Assembly: GCA_051000345.1 (NCBI GenBank)
Contig: JBPCOJ010000076.1
Location: 1 to 30,723 of the forward strand
Direction of reading: 5' to 3'
DNA length: 30,723 bases
From: JBHENC01 sp051000345
Lineage (GTDB): Bacteria; Acidobacteriota; Blastocatellia; Pyrinomonadales; Pyrinomonadaceae
The notes beneath the pieces were generated by a model that saw nothing but the letters and a program-made list of their open reading frames with translations, was not told the DNA's origin and made no database searches. Positions 16,539-25,435 of the stretch are shown one piece after another (position 1 is the stretch's first letter; each line of letters starts with the position of its first letter). The position numbers and the translations under genes are program-made.

Positions 16539-17726
16539 TTAAAAAAGCATAAGCAACGCATAGAATGCGGCATAGACAACACGGCTCAACGCGTTCGGCT
16601 TTTCGGGTTCTGCGTTCTGCGACTGCTGCGGCTGCTTCGGCCACTGGTCTTTCGGCACATTCGCATACACGTCTTCGAGCTTTTGGTAGCCGTCCTTAAT
16701 GACCGTCTCCACCATGTTGTTTTTATCGACGGCGATGGGTTCGAGCAGTATCGCTGGCACATCCTTTTTGCCGTTATTGAGCGTGTCTTTCGATTCAACC
16801 TTTTCACCGCGCGCGAGTTTGACGGCGGCCTCCACAGCGATGTCCGCCAGCGGCTTGATCGGCTTGTAAACGGTCATCGACTGTTTGCCTTCGACGATGC
16901 GCTGGCAAGCGGGAAGTTCCGCATCCTGTCCAGAAACAAATACTTTACCCGTCAGCTTTTGTTCTTCGAGCGCCTGCACCGCGCCGCCCGCCGTGCCGTC
17001 GTTCGAGGCAATCACCGCGACGATTTTGTTGCCGGTTTGAGTCAAAGCATTCTCGACGATATTGAGCGCCTCGCTCGCCTTCCATTCCTTCGCATACTGG
17101 TCTGCAACGATTTTGATGTCACCCCGGTCAACGGCGGGCTTCAAGATGTTCATCTGCCCTTGATGCAGGAGAATCGCGTTGTTGTCCGTCGCCGAACCGC
17201 CGACGATTACATAGTTGCCTTTCGGCGCTCGATCCAGACAATACTTCGCCTGCATCTCGCCGATCTTCACCACTTGATGCGAGACGTATAGATCAACGTC
17301 GCTGTTGCGCACAAGGCGGTCATAGCTGATAACGGGAACATTCTGGCGCTTCGCCGCATCGACAATCGAAGCCGCGACTTCGCCGTTGTGCGGCGCGATC
17401 ATTAACACGTCTACGCCCTGCGTCAAAAGATTTTCGGCTTGATCGGTTTGCAAACGGTCATCGCCGTTGGCAACTTCGATCTTGAGTTCCGCGCCGAGTT
17501 CCTTTGCCTTTGCGGTCACGAATTCTTTATCGCGCTGCCAACGCTCTTCCTTCAGCGTGTCCATCGAAAACCCTATCTTGACAGGGCCGTTCGTATTTCT
17601 CTGTCGGCTGCCGCTTGTTGCGCTGTTGTTGCCTGTGCCGTTTCCGTCCTGCGGCCCTCTGACGCATCCGGCAACTCCCGTCAAGCACGCGAGAAGCATG
17701 GCGGTTAGAATCTTAAATTTTCGCAT
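16539..17726 (-). CDS. xylF: D-xylose-type ABC transporter substrate-binding lipoprotein
   Basis: A 395-residue periplasmic binding protein. A lipobox (VAGC, Cys21) follows a hydrophobic signal, so the mature protein is lipid-anchored. Stretches closely parallel to E. coli XylF include KIGFSMDTLKEERWQRD, ENLLTQGVDVLMIAPHNGEV, GNYVIVGGSATDNNA, ASNDGTAGGAVQALEEQ and GQDAEL. The Asn-Asp and Asn residues that contact sugar in the family are therefore in place. AAGGAG lies 8 nt upstream of the ATG. The gene follows the glycosidase pair by 40 bp. The tail is odd: after a Gln/Pro-rich linker the protein ends in a hydrophobic VVYAAFYALLMLF segment not expected in a binding protein. Confidence 0.9.
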   Translation of the reverse strand: MRKFKILTAMLLACLTGVAGCVRGPQDGNGTGNNSATSGSRQRNTNGPVKIGFSMDTLKEERWQRDKEFVTAKAKELGAELKIEVANGDDRLQTDQAENLLTQGVDVLMIAPHNGEVAASIVDAAKRQNVPVISYDRLVRNSDVDLYVSHQVVKIGEMQAKYCLDRAPKGNYVIVGGSATDNNAILLHQGQMNILKPAVDRGDIKIVADQYAKEWKASEALNIVENALTQTGNKIVAVIASNDGTAGGAVQALEEQKLTGKVFVSGQDAELPACQRIVEGKQSMTVYKPIKPLADIAVEAAVKLARGEKVESKDTLNNGKKDVPAILLEPIAVDKNNMVETVIKDGYQKLEDVYANVPKDQWPKQPQQSQNAEPEKPNALSRVVYAAFYALLMLF

Positions 17727-17766
17727 AAACGTGGCTCCTTAAATTTAGTTGGTGGACGAATAGTTC

Positions 17767-19128
17767 TTACGATGAAGTGTTTCGCCTAAGCCCGACAAGC
17801 CGCATCGCTTTGTTGATTTCCCTGTTTCGCATAAACCAGCGCCAGACACTTCCTGTTCGCGCATTCTCGGCGCTCAAGAGCGTGATGCCTGCGTCGATTC
17901 CGATTACATCCGTGTCCGTCCAACCGCTTGTCGGATTAAACGCATCGACGAATCCGTATCGCCCGTAAACACGCGCACCGAATTTTTCGCGCATCTCGCG
18001 CAAGGCGGCAATCGAGATGTCGGGCGTAAACATCAATGAGCCTCCGGCGGCGCATGGCACAACCGTGCCGTCAATCGCTGGGTCACGCGGCGGCCCGCCC
18101 CATGCGACATAACCGTTGATGCTGTCCGAAGCAGTAATGCCCCATACATTCGCGCCGTAGCCGGGAAACTCGCTTGCCAGATTAATACAAAAAATTCTGT
18201 GGGCGCGCGTCGCCGCGATGGAATTAGCGAAATAATTTATTCGAGCTTTGCCGATGCTGTCGCGGCGATTGCGATAATCGATCCACGCGTGCGCGTACTG
18301 GTGCATAAAGAGCGGCACGCCGGGCGCGGTCACATAAGTATAGCCGCCGTAGCTGTAAACAGTGCGCTCTAATGCAAGCCAAGAGCGCGGCGAAATACTG
18401 TGCGCCCGTGATCCGATGGCGAGCAGATAAAGAATCGTGTCTTCGCTGTAAGTGTCCCAACGCGGTTTGAGAAAACCCGTCTCCGGTTTCCAGCCGTGCG
18501 ATAGTAGCAGCGGATGCTTATTTAACATCCATTGAAAATCGACGCGCTCGTAAATGAGTGTAGCGAGCCGCACGATTTCCCTGTCATTTGAAAAACGCCC
18601 GCGTGCCGTCAGTATGCCGCCGAGAAGCAGCGCCGTGTCAATGCTCGAAACTTCGCTGTTCCAGCGCCGCGCGCCCGTCCGCGCATCCATCCAGTGATAA
18701 AACCAGCCGTGTTCCTGCGTCGCTCGATAAGCAAAGAAGCGCAAGGTTCGACGCACGCGATTCCGCGCTTCGCCTCCATCTATCCAGTTGTGTTCCGCCG
18801 CGATGCACAGCGCAGTCAGACCGAATCCCGTCGCGGCGATGCTTGCCACGTCGCGGTGATTTTCGTCCATCGCGGAACTGTCTGCGCGCGCGCGGTCACG
18901 AACGAGTCCCGTCTGCGGATCGGCCTGCTCCCGAAAATAACGAAACGTGCGAATGGATAAATCTTCAACGAAGGCGTCGTCTGCCGCAGAGAGTTGCGAT
19001 TGCGCTGATGAAGCCGCGCGTGTCTTGATCGCATGTCGTGCAAGCTGCGCTGTAACGCTGCCGCCCGGAAGCGCGCAGATTAAAAGCCAGACGCAAATCA
19101 ATCGCCGAAACAAGCGCTTGCGGATCAT
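17767..19128 (-). CDS. PF10091 glycoamylase-type glycoside hydrolase (GH144-like), exported
   Basis: A 453-residue protein with a signal peptide (RRLICVWLLICALPGGSVTAQ). It is then a single alpha/alpha-toroid-type domain of the PF10091 'glycoamylase' family. Landmarks are DLSIRTFRYFREQADPQTGL (about 55-74), SIAATGFGLTALCIAAEH, VSSIDTALLLGGIL, YSEDTILYLLAIGSRAHSI, GYGANVWGITASDS and the final IDAGITLLSAEN. Characterised members linked to this fold (GH144, and the related domain of cyclic glucan synthases) act on beta-1,2-glucans, so endo-beta-1,2-glucanase is the leading guess rather than a starch enzyme. Its ATG begins 2 bp after the GH3 stop, so the two enzymes are translationally coupled. 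Confidence 0.8.
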   Translation of the reverse strand: MIRKRLFRRLICVWLLICALPGGSVTAQLARHAIKTRAASSAQSQLSAADDAFVEDLSIRTFRYFREQADPQTGLVRDRARADSSAMDENHRDVASIAATGFGLTALCIAAEHNWIDGGEARNRVRRTLRFFAYRATQEHGWFYHWMDARTGARRWNSEVSSIDTALLLGGILTARGRFSNDREIVRLATLIYERVDFQWMLNKHPLLLSHGWKPETGFLKPRWDTYSEDTILYLLAIGSRAHSISPRSWLALERTVYSYGGYTYVTAPGVPLFMHQYAHAWIDYRNRRDSIGKARINYFANSIAATRAHRIFCINLASEFPGYGANVWGITASDSINGYVAWGGPPRDPAIDGTVVPCAAGGSLMFTPDISIAALREMREKFGARVYGRYGFVDAFNPTSGWTDTDVIGIDAGITLLSAENARTGSVWRWFMRNREINKAMRLVGLRRNTSS

Positions 19129-19130
19129 CG

Positions 19131-21416
19131 CTATTTTTCAAAGACTTCAAAACGCGATTCGAGGCCGCGCTCGTCAGCGGAATTTGTGCCGACGAAAACT
19201 TGAAACATGCCCGGCTCGACGACAAACCGCATACGGCGATTATAAAAGCCTAGCTGCTTTGCTCCGAGCATGAACGAAACGCGCCGCCGTTCGCCGGGAC
19301 GCAAAGCAACGCGCTCGAATCCCTCCAATTGTTTGACGGGACGAGTTACGCTCGCCGCCGTTTGATGTATGTAAAGCTGCACGACTTCATCGCCCGCGCG
19401 CGCGCCTGTGTTTTCCACTTCGACGCTCAACGTCAATCTTTCATCCGCACGAATACGCGGCTGGCTCAATCGCAGATTCGACAAGCGAAACTGCGTATAG
19501 CTCAAGCCGTAGCCGAACGGGTAAAGCGGCGTCACGGGCATGTCCAAATACTTCGACGAGTATTTATTTTTCGGATCGACGGGCGGGCGTCCGGTGTTTT
19601 TATGATTGTAGTAAATCGGAATCTGACCGACGGCGCGCGGGAAAGTGAGAGGCAGTTTGCCGCCCGGATTAACGTCGCCGAAAAGCGCGTCGGCAATCGC
19701 GTTGCCGCCTTCAGTGCCAGCGAACCATGTTTCTAAGATAGCGTCGGCATTCTCCGCCAGCCAGTTAATCGTGAGCGGGCGTCCGTTCATCAACACGATG
19801 ATGACAGGCTTGCCCGTCGCCTTGATTGCCTTCACCAAATCGAGTTGGCGTCCGGGCAGATCGAGGACAGCACGCGATGAAGCTTCGCCGCTCATCTCCG
19901 CCGATTCGCCGACGGCAAGGATGGCGACATCGGAATCATTCGCGGCGCGGACGGCATCGGCAAAGCCCGCCGTTGAATCGTCGTTTATCTCGCAGCCCTT
20001 CGCGTAATTGATTTTCGTCGCCGCAGACGATTTAGACACTTTCGATTTGATACCGGCGAGCAGCGTCACTGCGTCTTCCTTGCGCCCGTCGCCGTTCCAT
20101 GAACCGATTATGTCCTGCTGGCTGTCTGCCAGCGGGCCGATGACGGCGACGGAGCGAACCGTCTTGGATAGCGGCAAGGCTTCGCGCTCGTTCTTCAATA
20201 GCACCAGCGAGCGCCCTGCGACTTCGCGCGCGGCAGAGATGTTTTCCGCGCTGGCGATAACACGATTCTCCCGCGCTTCATCTGCATAAGGTTTCTCGAA
20301 AAGTCCAAGACGAAATTTAATGCGCAGAATGCGGCGCACCGCTTCGTTTATCTGTGCTTCGGAGAGTTTGCCTTCCTTGAGAAGCTGCGCGGCGTTTTGA
20401 TTGTAGGTGCGGCTGACCATTTCCATATCGACGCCCGCCGTGAGCGCCGCGCGCGCCGCTTGCGCTTCCGTGTCGGCGATGCCGTGCTTGATGAGTTCCT
20501 TGACGGATTCATAATCGCTGACCACAAAGCCGTCGAACTTCCATTCGCCGCGCAAGACCTCCGAGAGAGTAAACGGATTGGCGGACGCAGGCACGCCGTC
20601 CAGGTCATTGAACGCGCTCATAAAAGTTCCGACGCCAGCATCCACCGCCGCCTTGAACGGCGGAAAATAAATCTCGCGCAGAGTGTTTTCGGAAACGTCC
20701 GTCGTGTTGTAATCGCGCCCGCCTTCCGCCGCGCCGTAAGCGACCCAGTGCTTGGCACACGCGACGATTTTTTCAGGCTGGCCGTAATCCTCGCCCTGAA
20801 AACCAAGCACGCGCGCACGCGCCATCACTGAACCTAAGAAAGGGTCTTCGCCCGCGCCTTCGACGATGCGTCCCCAACGCGGATCGCGCGCAATATCAAC
20901 CATCGGCGCAAACGTCCAGCGCACGCCCGCCGCCGCCGATTCAGCTGCCGCGACACTCGCCCCGCGCTTAACCGCCGCCGCGTCCCAACTGCTCGCTTCG
21001 CCGAGCGGCACAGGAAAGATCGTGCGATAGCCGTGTATGACATCGAAGGCAAAGAGCACCGGGATTTTCAAGCGCGATTCCGTCATCGCAATGCGCTGCA
21101 ATTCATTCACACGCCGCGCGCCGCGCACATTCAATGTCGAGCCGAGCAATCCCTTGCGAACGAGATCGAGATGTTCGGGACGGTAATTCCCATTCGCCTC
21201 GCCGTCTAGCTGCTGAAGCTGCCCGAGCTTTTCCTCGAGCGTCATGCGCGCGAGTAGCGCGTTGATTCTTTTTTCAATATCCGCTTGCCGCTGCTGCTGT
21301 AGAGTCGGCGGCGTGTATGAAACGACGGGAAGGGGCGAAGCGAAAAGGGCGAGGCCGATGATACAAGCAAAGAATATGCGATAGGCGAAAGCGGATCGGC
21401 GAAACAGGAAAGTCAT
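19131..21416 (-). CDS. GH3 beta-glucosidase (BglX-type), exported
   Basis: A 761-residue enzyme with a signal peptide (about residues 10-33). The N-terminal TIM-barrel shows DVIHGY (125-130), RDPRWGR (177-183), the substrate-binding Lys222-His223 and the catalytic nucleophile Asp301 in FVVSDYES. The (alpha/beta)6 sandwich domain is at about 405-620 (AVIGPLADSQQDIIGSWNG, GKLPLTFPRAVGQIP). A fibronectin III-like domain ends the protein (about 670-750). BglX-type enzymes release glucose from beta-linked gluco-oligosaccharides in the periplasm. Tight coupling with the PF10091 hydrolase suggests it finishes degradation of the same glucan, possibly sophoro-oligosaccharides. GAGG lies about 10 nt before the ATG. 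A strong terminator separates it from the receptor gene upstream. Confidence 0.92.
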   Translation of the reverse strand: MTFLFRRSAFAYRIFFACIIGLALFASPLPVVSYTPPTLQQQRQADIEKRINALLARMTLEEKLGQLQQLDGEANGNYRPEHLDLVRKGLLGSTLNVRGARRVNELQRIAMTESRLKIPVLFAFDVIHGYRTIFPVPLGEASSWDAAAVKRGASVAAAESAAAGVRWTFAPMVDIARDPRWGRIVEGAGEDPFLGSVMARARVLGFQGEDYGQPEKIVACAKHWVAYGAAEGGRDYNTTDVSENTLREIYFPPFKAAVDAGVGTFMSAFNDLDGVPASANPFTLSEVLRGEWKFDGFVVSDYESVKELIKHGIADTEAQAARAALTAGVDMEMVSRTYNQNAAQLLKEGKLSEAQINEAVRRILRIKFRLGLFEKPYADEARENRVIASAENISAAREVAGRSLVLLKNEREALPLSKTVRSVAVIGPLADSQQDIIGSWNGDGRKEDAVTLLAGIKSKVSKSSAATKINYAKGCEINDDSTAGFADAVRAANDSDVAILAVGESAEMSGEASSRAVLDLPGRQLDLVKAIKATGKPVIIVLMNGRPLTINWLAENADAILETWFAGTEGGNAIADALFGDVNPGGKLPLTFPRAVGQIPIYYNHKNTGRPPVDPKNKYSSKYLDMPVTPLYPFGYGLSYTQFRLSNLRLSQPRIRADERLTLSVEVENTGARAGDEVVQLYIHQTAASVTRPVKQLEGFERVALRPGERRRVSFMLGAKQLGFYNRRMRFVVEPGMFQVFVGTNSADERGLESRFEVFEK

Positions 21417-21430
21417 GGCAATAGCCTCGC

Positions 21431-21485
21431 TAAAAAACTAAGGCGCGAATGGATGAACACCCTTTTGCTGTTCATCCATTCGCGC
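21431..21485 (-). terminator. Strong rho-independent terminator after the TonB receptor gene
   Basis: A perfect 17-bp stem (21443-21459 with 21469-21485) with a 9-nt loop is followed on the minus strand, after CTTAG, by six T residues (A run 21432-21437). It lies 16 bp past the receptor stop and just before the GH3 ribosome site. It should end, or strongly attenuate, receptor transcripts before the glycosidase genes. Confidence 0.8.
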
Positions 21486-21500
21486 GAAATGCGGGTCGCG

Positions 21501-24500
21501 TTAGAAACTAAAGCGCGCCTGAAATTCGACGACGCGTCCGGCGAGGCCGAAGCCCGCGCGCCCGAAGTCGCCGTTGCCGATGTCAACGCCGGATGTGACG
21601 GGTTGGAACGACGGCAAATTGAGAATATTGAAAGCGTTAAAGAGATTAGCGCGAAGGTCTAGATTCGCCACCTCATTGATAAAGCGCAGGCGCGTTTGTT
21701 TGACGATTGAGAGATCAACGGAGCGATAGCCAGGGCCGCGAAACGAATTGCGCCCGATGCCCGCTGGCCCGCGCGTTGTCGTGTCGAAAAAACGCGTGCC
21801 GCCGCCGGGAAAGATACCATTGATGAAGTCGCGGTTCGACGGATTTTGAACTACGCCTCCGAAGTACCTTGTCGGACGATCAGGACGAAAGCCGTCGCCG
21901 TTGAGATCATTGGCTTCATCACCGAAAACAACCGGCGTGAACGGGAAACCGGAGTGGAAATCGAGAATGCCGTTCAGTTCAAAACCGCCGAGAACTTTGC
22001 CGAGCACGCCTCTGCCATCGTTGAAAAACGGGATGCGGTATAGGCCGGAGATGACCAGATTGTGCTTGATGTCAAAGTCTGACACAGCGCGTTCAAGGCT
22101 TTGGTTGCTCGGGTCTGTCTGCTGCGCGCCGCGCCCGAAGGAATTGGTGTCAATGCTCTTGCTGAAACGATAGTTGCCTTCAAGACGAAAACTGCGCGCG
22201 TAATCGCGTGTGACGCGCAGCAGCAACGCATTGTAGTTCGCGTTGCCGTCCGGCAACGGAAAGAAGATGCGATCAAAATTAGGATTGCCGGTCAAGCGCG
22301 GCGTCACCGGCGCGCCATTAACCGCAAACTCCTGCACGCGGTCACGATTGTTATTGCCGAAGGTATCGCCCGGATTCAAGCGATTAAGATCAACCGTGCG
22401 AATCAATTTATGACCGGTGCTGCCCTGATAACCGACGGAGGCGACTGTTTTAGGCGTCACTTGAAATTGCATTTCGAGTGAGTAGCTATAAACGTAAGCG
22501 TTCGGCAGCTTTTGCGGTGTGCCGTTGACTTCGACGGGAATGTCGCGCCGCACGAAACCGCCCGCCAGCGGAACGGGGCTTGGCGCAAGTAAACCGCCCG
22601 TCACAGGATCAATTCCCCTCTGCAAATTCGGGTTCGCCGGGGACAGAAATGGATTACCGTTGAGGCCGAATGAAAGAATGATCGGCCCGTTGTCCGTGTC
22701 ACTGCCGTTAAAGAGTCCGGCACGCGCGAAGAACGGCGGGTTGCCGCGCGCCTGTGTAAGTAGATTCTCGAAAATGTGATCGTAAGAGATGCCGAAGCCG
22801 CCGCGAATCACCGCGCGATTTTCGGTGAAGAGTTTACCGAAAGATTTGTAGTTCGGCGAGTAAGCGAAGCCAACGCGCGGCGCGAAGTTGTTGCGGTCAG
22901 GATCGTAGAGCCGCTTGACGGGAACGAGTCGTCCATCCACGATACCGTTCGGGCCAAACACATAGTTTGTCAGCCGCCCCTCTTTCTCCGTGAGCGGCGA
23001 TTGATATTCATAGCGCAAGCCGAGATTCAGCGTCAGGTTAGGACGTACTTTGTAATCGTCCTGCACAAAGGCCGCGTAGTTGTTCGAGCGGAAATAGCGT
23101 TGGCCGTTGGCGGCACCGCCCGTGCGCGGATCGGCGGCGATGTTCTCGAAGAAGACGCGTTCATTGGCGAAATTAAGAAGGCTTGTGAAGACAAACTCCG
23201 GGCGCGCTTCGGAGATTTCGTTGTTATTGTTTTGCTCGCGCCGCAGTTCGATGCCAATCTTGACGACTTGATTGCCAAGCACTTTAGTGGCTGTGTCGCG
23301 GAATTCGTAAGTGTTCTGCGTGCGATTATTCGGCGTGCCGCGATTGATACCGAAACTCGGCGGGCCGCCGAAGGTGAAATTGTTGCCGAAGCCCTGAATC
23401 TGCAAGCGCGGAATAGAGAGATTGGCGTTGCCGATGTCATTAAGTTCGTTGAAGTTGAAGCGCGTGAAGTTGAAGCGCGCTTCGTTGAGTAAGGTGGCCG
23501 AGAGTGTGCGTATGTATGTGAACGTGGCGGCGGAGTTGAACGGCCTGCCGGTTAGGTCTTCAAAGGATCGCCCGCTGTTGGAACCGGCGAAATTGTTGAG
23601 CTTGGTAAAATAGGTGCTGACGGCGAACTGATCCTTCGTGCCGCGATTATAATCAAAGCGCGTGTTGTATTGATTGCCGCGTGTGCTGGTTGGAATCTCC
23701 ACGCTTGCGAGTGTTACATCAGGGATGCCGTCGAATGCTCCCGGAGTGACGTTTTGATTGATCGGAGCGTTGATCGAACCGATGTCGAAACTAAGTCCGG
23801 CCTGTCCGTTGACAGCTCTATTTGGGCCATTAGGCCCGCCGCTCGGCAAACCGGTAGCGATGACGCGCGATGGCACCACGCCGGGCCGGTTGAAAAGCTG
23901 TGTGGCAAAACCTCCGGGACGGACACGCGCGACGTAATCGCGAAACTCTGGAGTCTCGATGAAAATATTATCCACTCTCGAACTGCTGCGGCGCAGAGCT
24001 TCGGTAGAGAAGAAGAAGAAGAGTTTGTTCTTGCCGCTCAGATAACTCTTCCCGCCTTCGCCGAAGCGCGGCAGATAAACGGGGCCGCCGATGCTCCCGG
24101 CAAATTTCCGTTCAAACTGATCCACGATAGTCGGGCAACGGCTGGCAAAAACTCTGACGCCTCTCTGACAATTTAGCAGTGTGGGCGTCGAACCCGGCCC
24201 CGTCGTCGGGCCAAAGTATTTATTGAAAGCGTTCAGTTTCGGGGAAGCGTAGTTGGCGACGGCGCTGCCATGAAATTCATTCGTGCCGTTCTGTGAAACG
24301 ACTTTGACTTGCGCGCCGGTGTTGCGCCCGTCCTCCGCCGAATAACTGCTGGAGACGATGGAAACTTCTTTGACGGATTCCTGATTCGGCGTGACGACTG
24401 CCGCGCCGCCCAAGCCCAGACTATTCACGCTGACGCCATCAATCTGGTAATTGTTGCTGGAGACGCGCTGGCCGTTGGCAGTAATCTGCGTTTGGTTTTC

Positions 24501-25100
24501 TGTTTGGAAGACGCCGCTGTTTGAGCCGCCGCCGAGTTGCTCGACGCCGGGAATAAACTGCGCCGTGTTGCCGCTGCCGCCGCGCGCCGTGTCGCCGAAG
24601 ATGCCCGGAGCGGTGCGCGCCAATTCATACGGGTTGCGCCCCGTCTGCGGTAATTGTCGTATCTCTTCAGTCGTAATCAAGCCTCTGATACTGGCTGTTT
24701 CAGTTTCCAACTGTGGCGCAGTGGTTCCCGTCACAGTGACGGTCTCGGACACTTCGCCCGTCGAGAGAATGAGGTTGATGCCCTGCGTTTCTTCGCCGCT
24801 CAAGATGACGTTCTCCAAAACCTGTTTTTTGAATCCGGGCTGCTCGGCAGTAATCGTATAGCGTCCCGGCGCAAGATTCGAGAAGCGATAAAATCCTTCA
24901 TCGCTCGCGGTAGTTTGTTGCGCTTTAGTTGTTTCAAGATTGGTGAGCGTAACGGTCGCGCCGGGGATGACGGCGGCTGTCGGGTCTGTAATAGAGCCTT
25001 GAACGCTGGCTCTAAATTGCGCGTGTGCGGAAGCAGCGAAGAAGCCGATAATCAGTCCGCACAGAATTGTGCGAAGACAAAGGGATGTTGTATGGCGCAT
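21501..25100 (-). CDS. Oar-type TonB-dependent receptor with carboxypeptidase-regulatory domain
   Basis: A 1199-residue outer-membrane protein. A signal peptide (LCGLIIGFFAASAHAQ) is followed by a CarboxypepD_reg beta-sandwich at about 30-115 (GSITDPTAAVIPGATVTLTN, GFYRFSNLAPGRYTITAEQPGF). A plug domain is at about 130-260 (IRQLPQTGRNPYEL, QIDGVSVN). A long beta-barrel ends in the aromatic FQARFSF terminus recognised by the BAM complex. This large architecture is abundant in Acidobacteriota. Its place between a ROK repressor and two exported glycosidases suggests import of oligosaccharide across the outer membrane, though Oar-type proteins can have other substrates. AAGGAGG lies 10 nt before the ATG. 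Confidence 0.92.
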   Translation of the reverse strand: MRHTTSLCLRTILCGLIIGFFAASAHAQFRASVQGSITDPTAAVIPGATVTLTNLETTKAQQTTASDEGFYRFSNLAPGRYTITAEQPGFKKQVLENVILSGEETQGINLILSTGEVSETVTVTGTTAPQLETETASIRGLITTEEIRQLPQTGRNPYELARTAPGIFGDTARGGSGNTAQFIPGVEQLGGGSNSGVFQTENQTQITANGQRVSSNNYQIDGVSVNSLGLGGAAVVTPNQESVKEVSIVSSSYSAEDGRNTGAQVKVVSQNGTNEFHGSAVANYASPKLNAFNKYFGPTTGPGSTPTLLNCQRGVRVFASRCPTIVDQFERKFAGSIGGPVYLPRFGEGGKSYLSGKNKLFFFFSTEALRRSSSRVDNIFIETPEFRDYVARVRPGGFATQLFNRPGVVPSRVIATGLPSGGPNGPNRAVNGQAGLSFDIGSINAPINQNVTPGAFDGIPDVTLASVEIPTSTRGNQYNTRFDYNRGTKDQFAVSTYFTKLNNFAGSNSGRSFEDLTGRPFNSAATFTYIRTLSATLLNEARFNFTRFNFNELNDIGNANLSIPRLQIQGFGNNFTFGGPPSFGINRGTPNNRTQNTYEFRDTATKVLGNQVVKIGIELRREQNNNNEISEARPEFVFTSLLNFANERVFFENIAADPRTGGAANGQRYFRSNNYAAFVQDDYKVRPNLTLNLGLRYEYQSPLTEKEGRLTNYVFGPNGIVDGRLVPVKRLYDPDRNNFAPRVGFAYSPNYKSFGKLFTENRAVIRGGFGISYDHIFENLLTQARGNPPFFARAGLFNGSDTDNGPIILSFGLNGNPFLSPANPNLQRGIDPVTGGLLAPSPVPLAGGFVRRDIPVEVNGTPQKLPNAYVYSYSLEMQFQVTPKTVASVGYQGSTGHKLIRTVDLNRLNPGDTFGNNNRDRVQEFAVNGAPVTPRLTGNPNFDRIFFPLPDGNANYNALLLRVTRDYARSFRLEGNYRFSKSIDTNSFGRGAQQTDPSNQSLERAVSDFDIKHNLVISGLYRIPFFNDGRGVLGKVLGGFELNGILDFHSGFPFTPVVFGDEANDLNGDGFRPDRPTRYFGGVVQNPSNRDFINGIFPGGGTRFFDTTTRGPAGIGRNSFRGPGYRSVDLSIVKQTRLRFINEVANLDLRANLFNAFNILNLPSFQPVTSGVDIGNGDFGRAGFGLAGRVVEFQARFSF

Positions 25101-25348
25101 TGCTGAAACTCCTCCTTAGGGAAACGTGGATGGGCGTCGCAGAGCCTTCGAGCGCTCGGGCGTGCAGTTTGGGGGCGGCCTACTCTTTTAGTGCGCCGCG
25201 ATTGAGAGACAACTCTTCAAAAGAATCGAATCGAAGAAAGAGACGGTGAAAACGGCCTGATGCGTTAATTTTTTGTGACGTGCTGTGCGTGCAACGAAGA
25301 AGGAAACGCAATCGTTTGCGCAAACAGCTTCGCGGTAAAACCGTTTCG

Positions 25349-25373
25349 ATAGTTTGTTTCCGAACTGAACTAA
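25349..25373. promoter_or_regulatory. Putative ROK/XylR-type operator overlapping the transcription start
   Basis: A 25-bp imperfect dyad has a left arm TAGTTTGTTT and a right arm AACTGAACTAA. It agrees with what I recall of the Bacillus XylR (ROK) operator across the left arm and the outer six bases of the right arm. It begins 5 bp downstream of the -10 box, where a bound repressor would block initiation. The ROK gene lies directly next to it. Confidence 0.55.
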
Positions 25374-25378
25374 GTTAT

Positions 25379-25407
25379 AAATAATACAGATGCCGCTTCA
25401 TTGTCAA
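25379..25407 (-). promoter_or_regulatory. Sigma70-type promoter of the TonB receptor gene
   Basis: On the minus strand a perfect TTGACA (25402-25407) is followed by 17 bp and TTATTT (25379-25384). An overlapping TATTAT at 25381-25386 has a 15-bp spacer. The local sequence is AT-rich, unlike the surroundings, and the ROK-type dyad is immediately downstream. Confidence 0.65.
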
Positions 25408-25435
25408 TAAGTTTTTCTTGCGTTAGCGCGAAAAG

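Larger units (their letters stand above)
25101..25435. other. Regulatory region of the TonB receptor gene
   Basis: The 335 bases hold the receptor promoter and a putative ROK operator near the ROK gene end. A leader of roughly 250 nt follows that contains no open frame I would defend. It includes a perfect 12-bp palindrome GTTTGCGCAAAC (25314-25325). A hairpin (25417-25427 with 25435-25447, 2-nt bulge) overlaps the ROK stop codon but is followed by A residues rather than T, so it is not a classic terminator for ROK. Confidence 0.6.

Noticed and set aside
16502..16582. 27-residue N-terminal extension of xylG
   Set aside because: It overlaps the end of xylF, does not resemble the family, and the ATG at 16501 has a good GGAG site and family-typical length.
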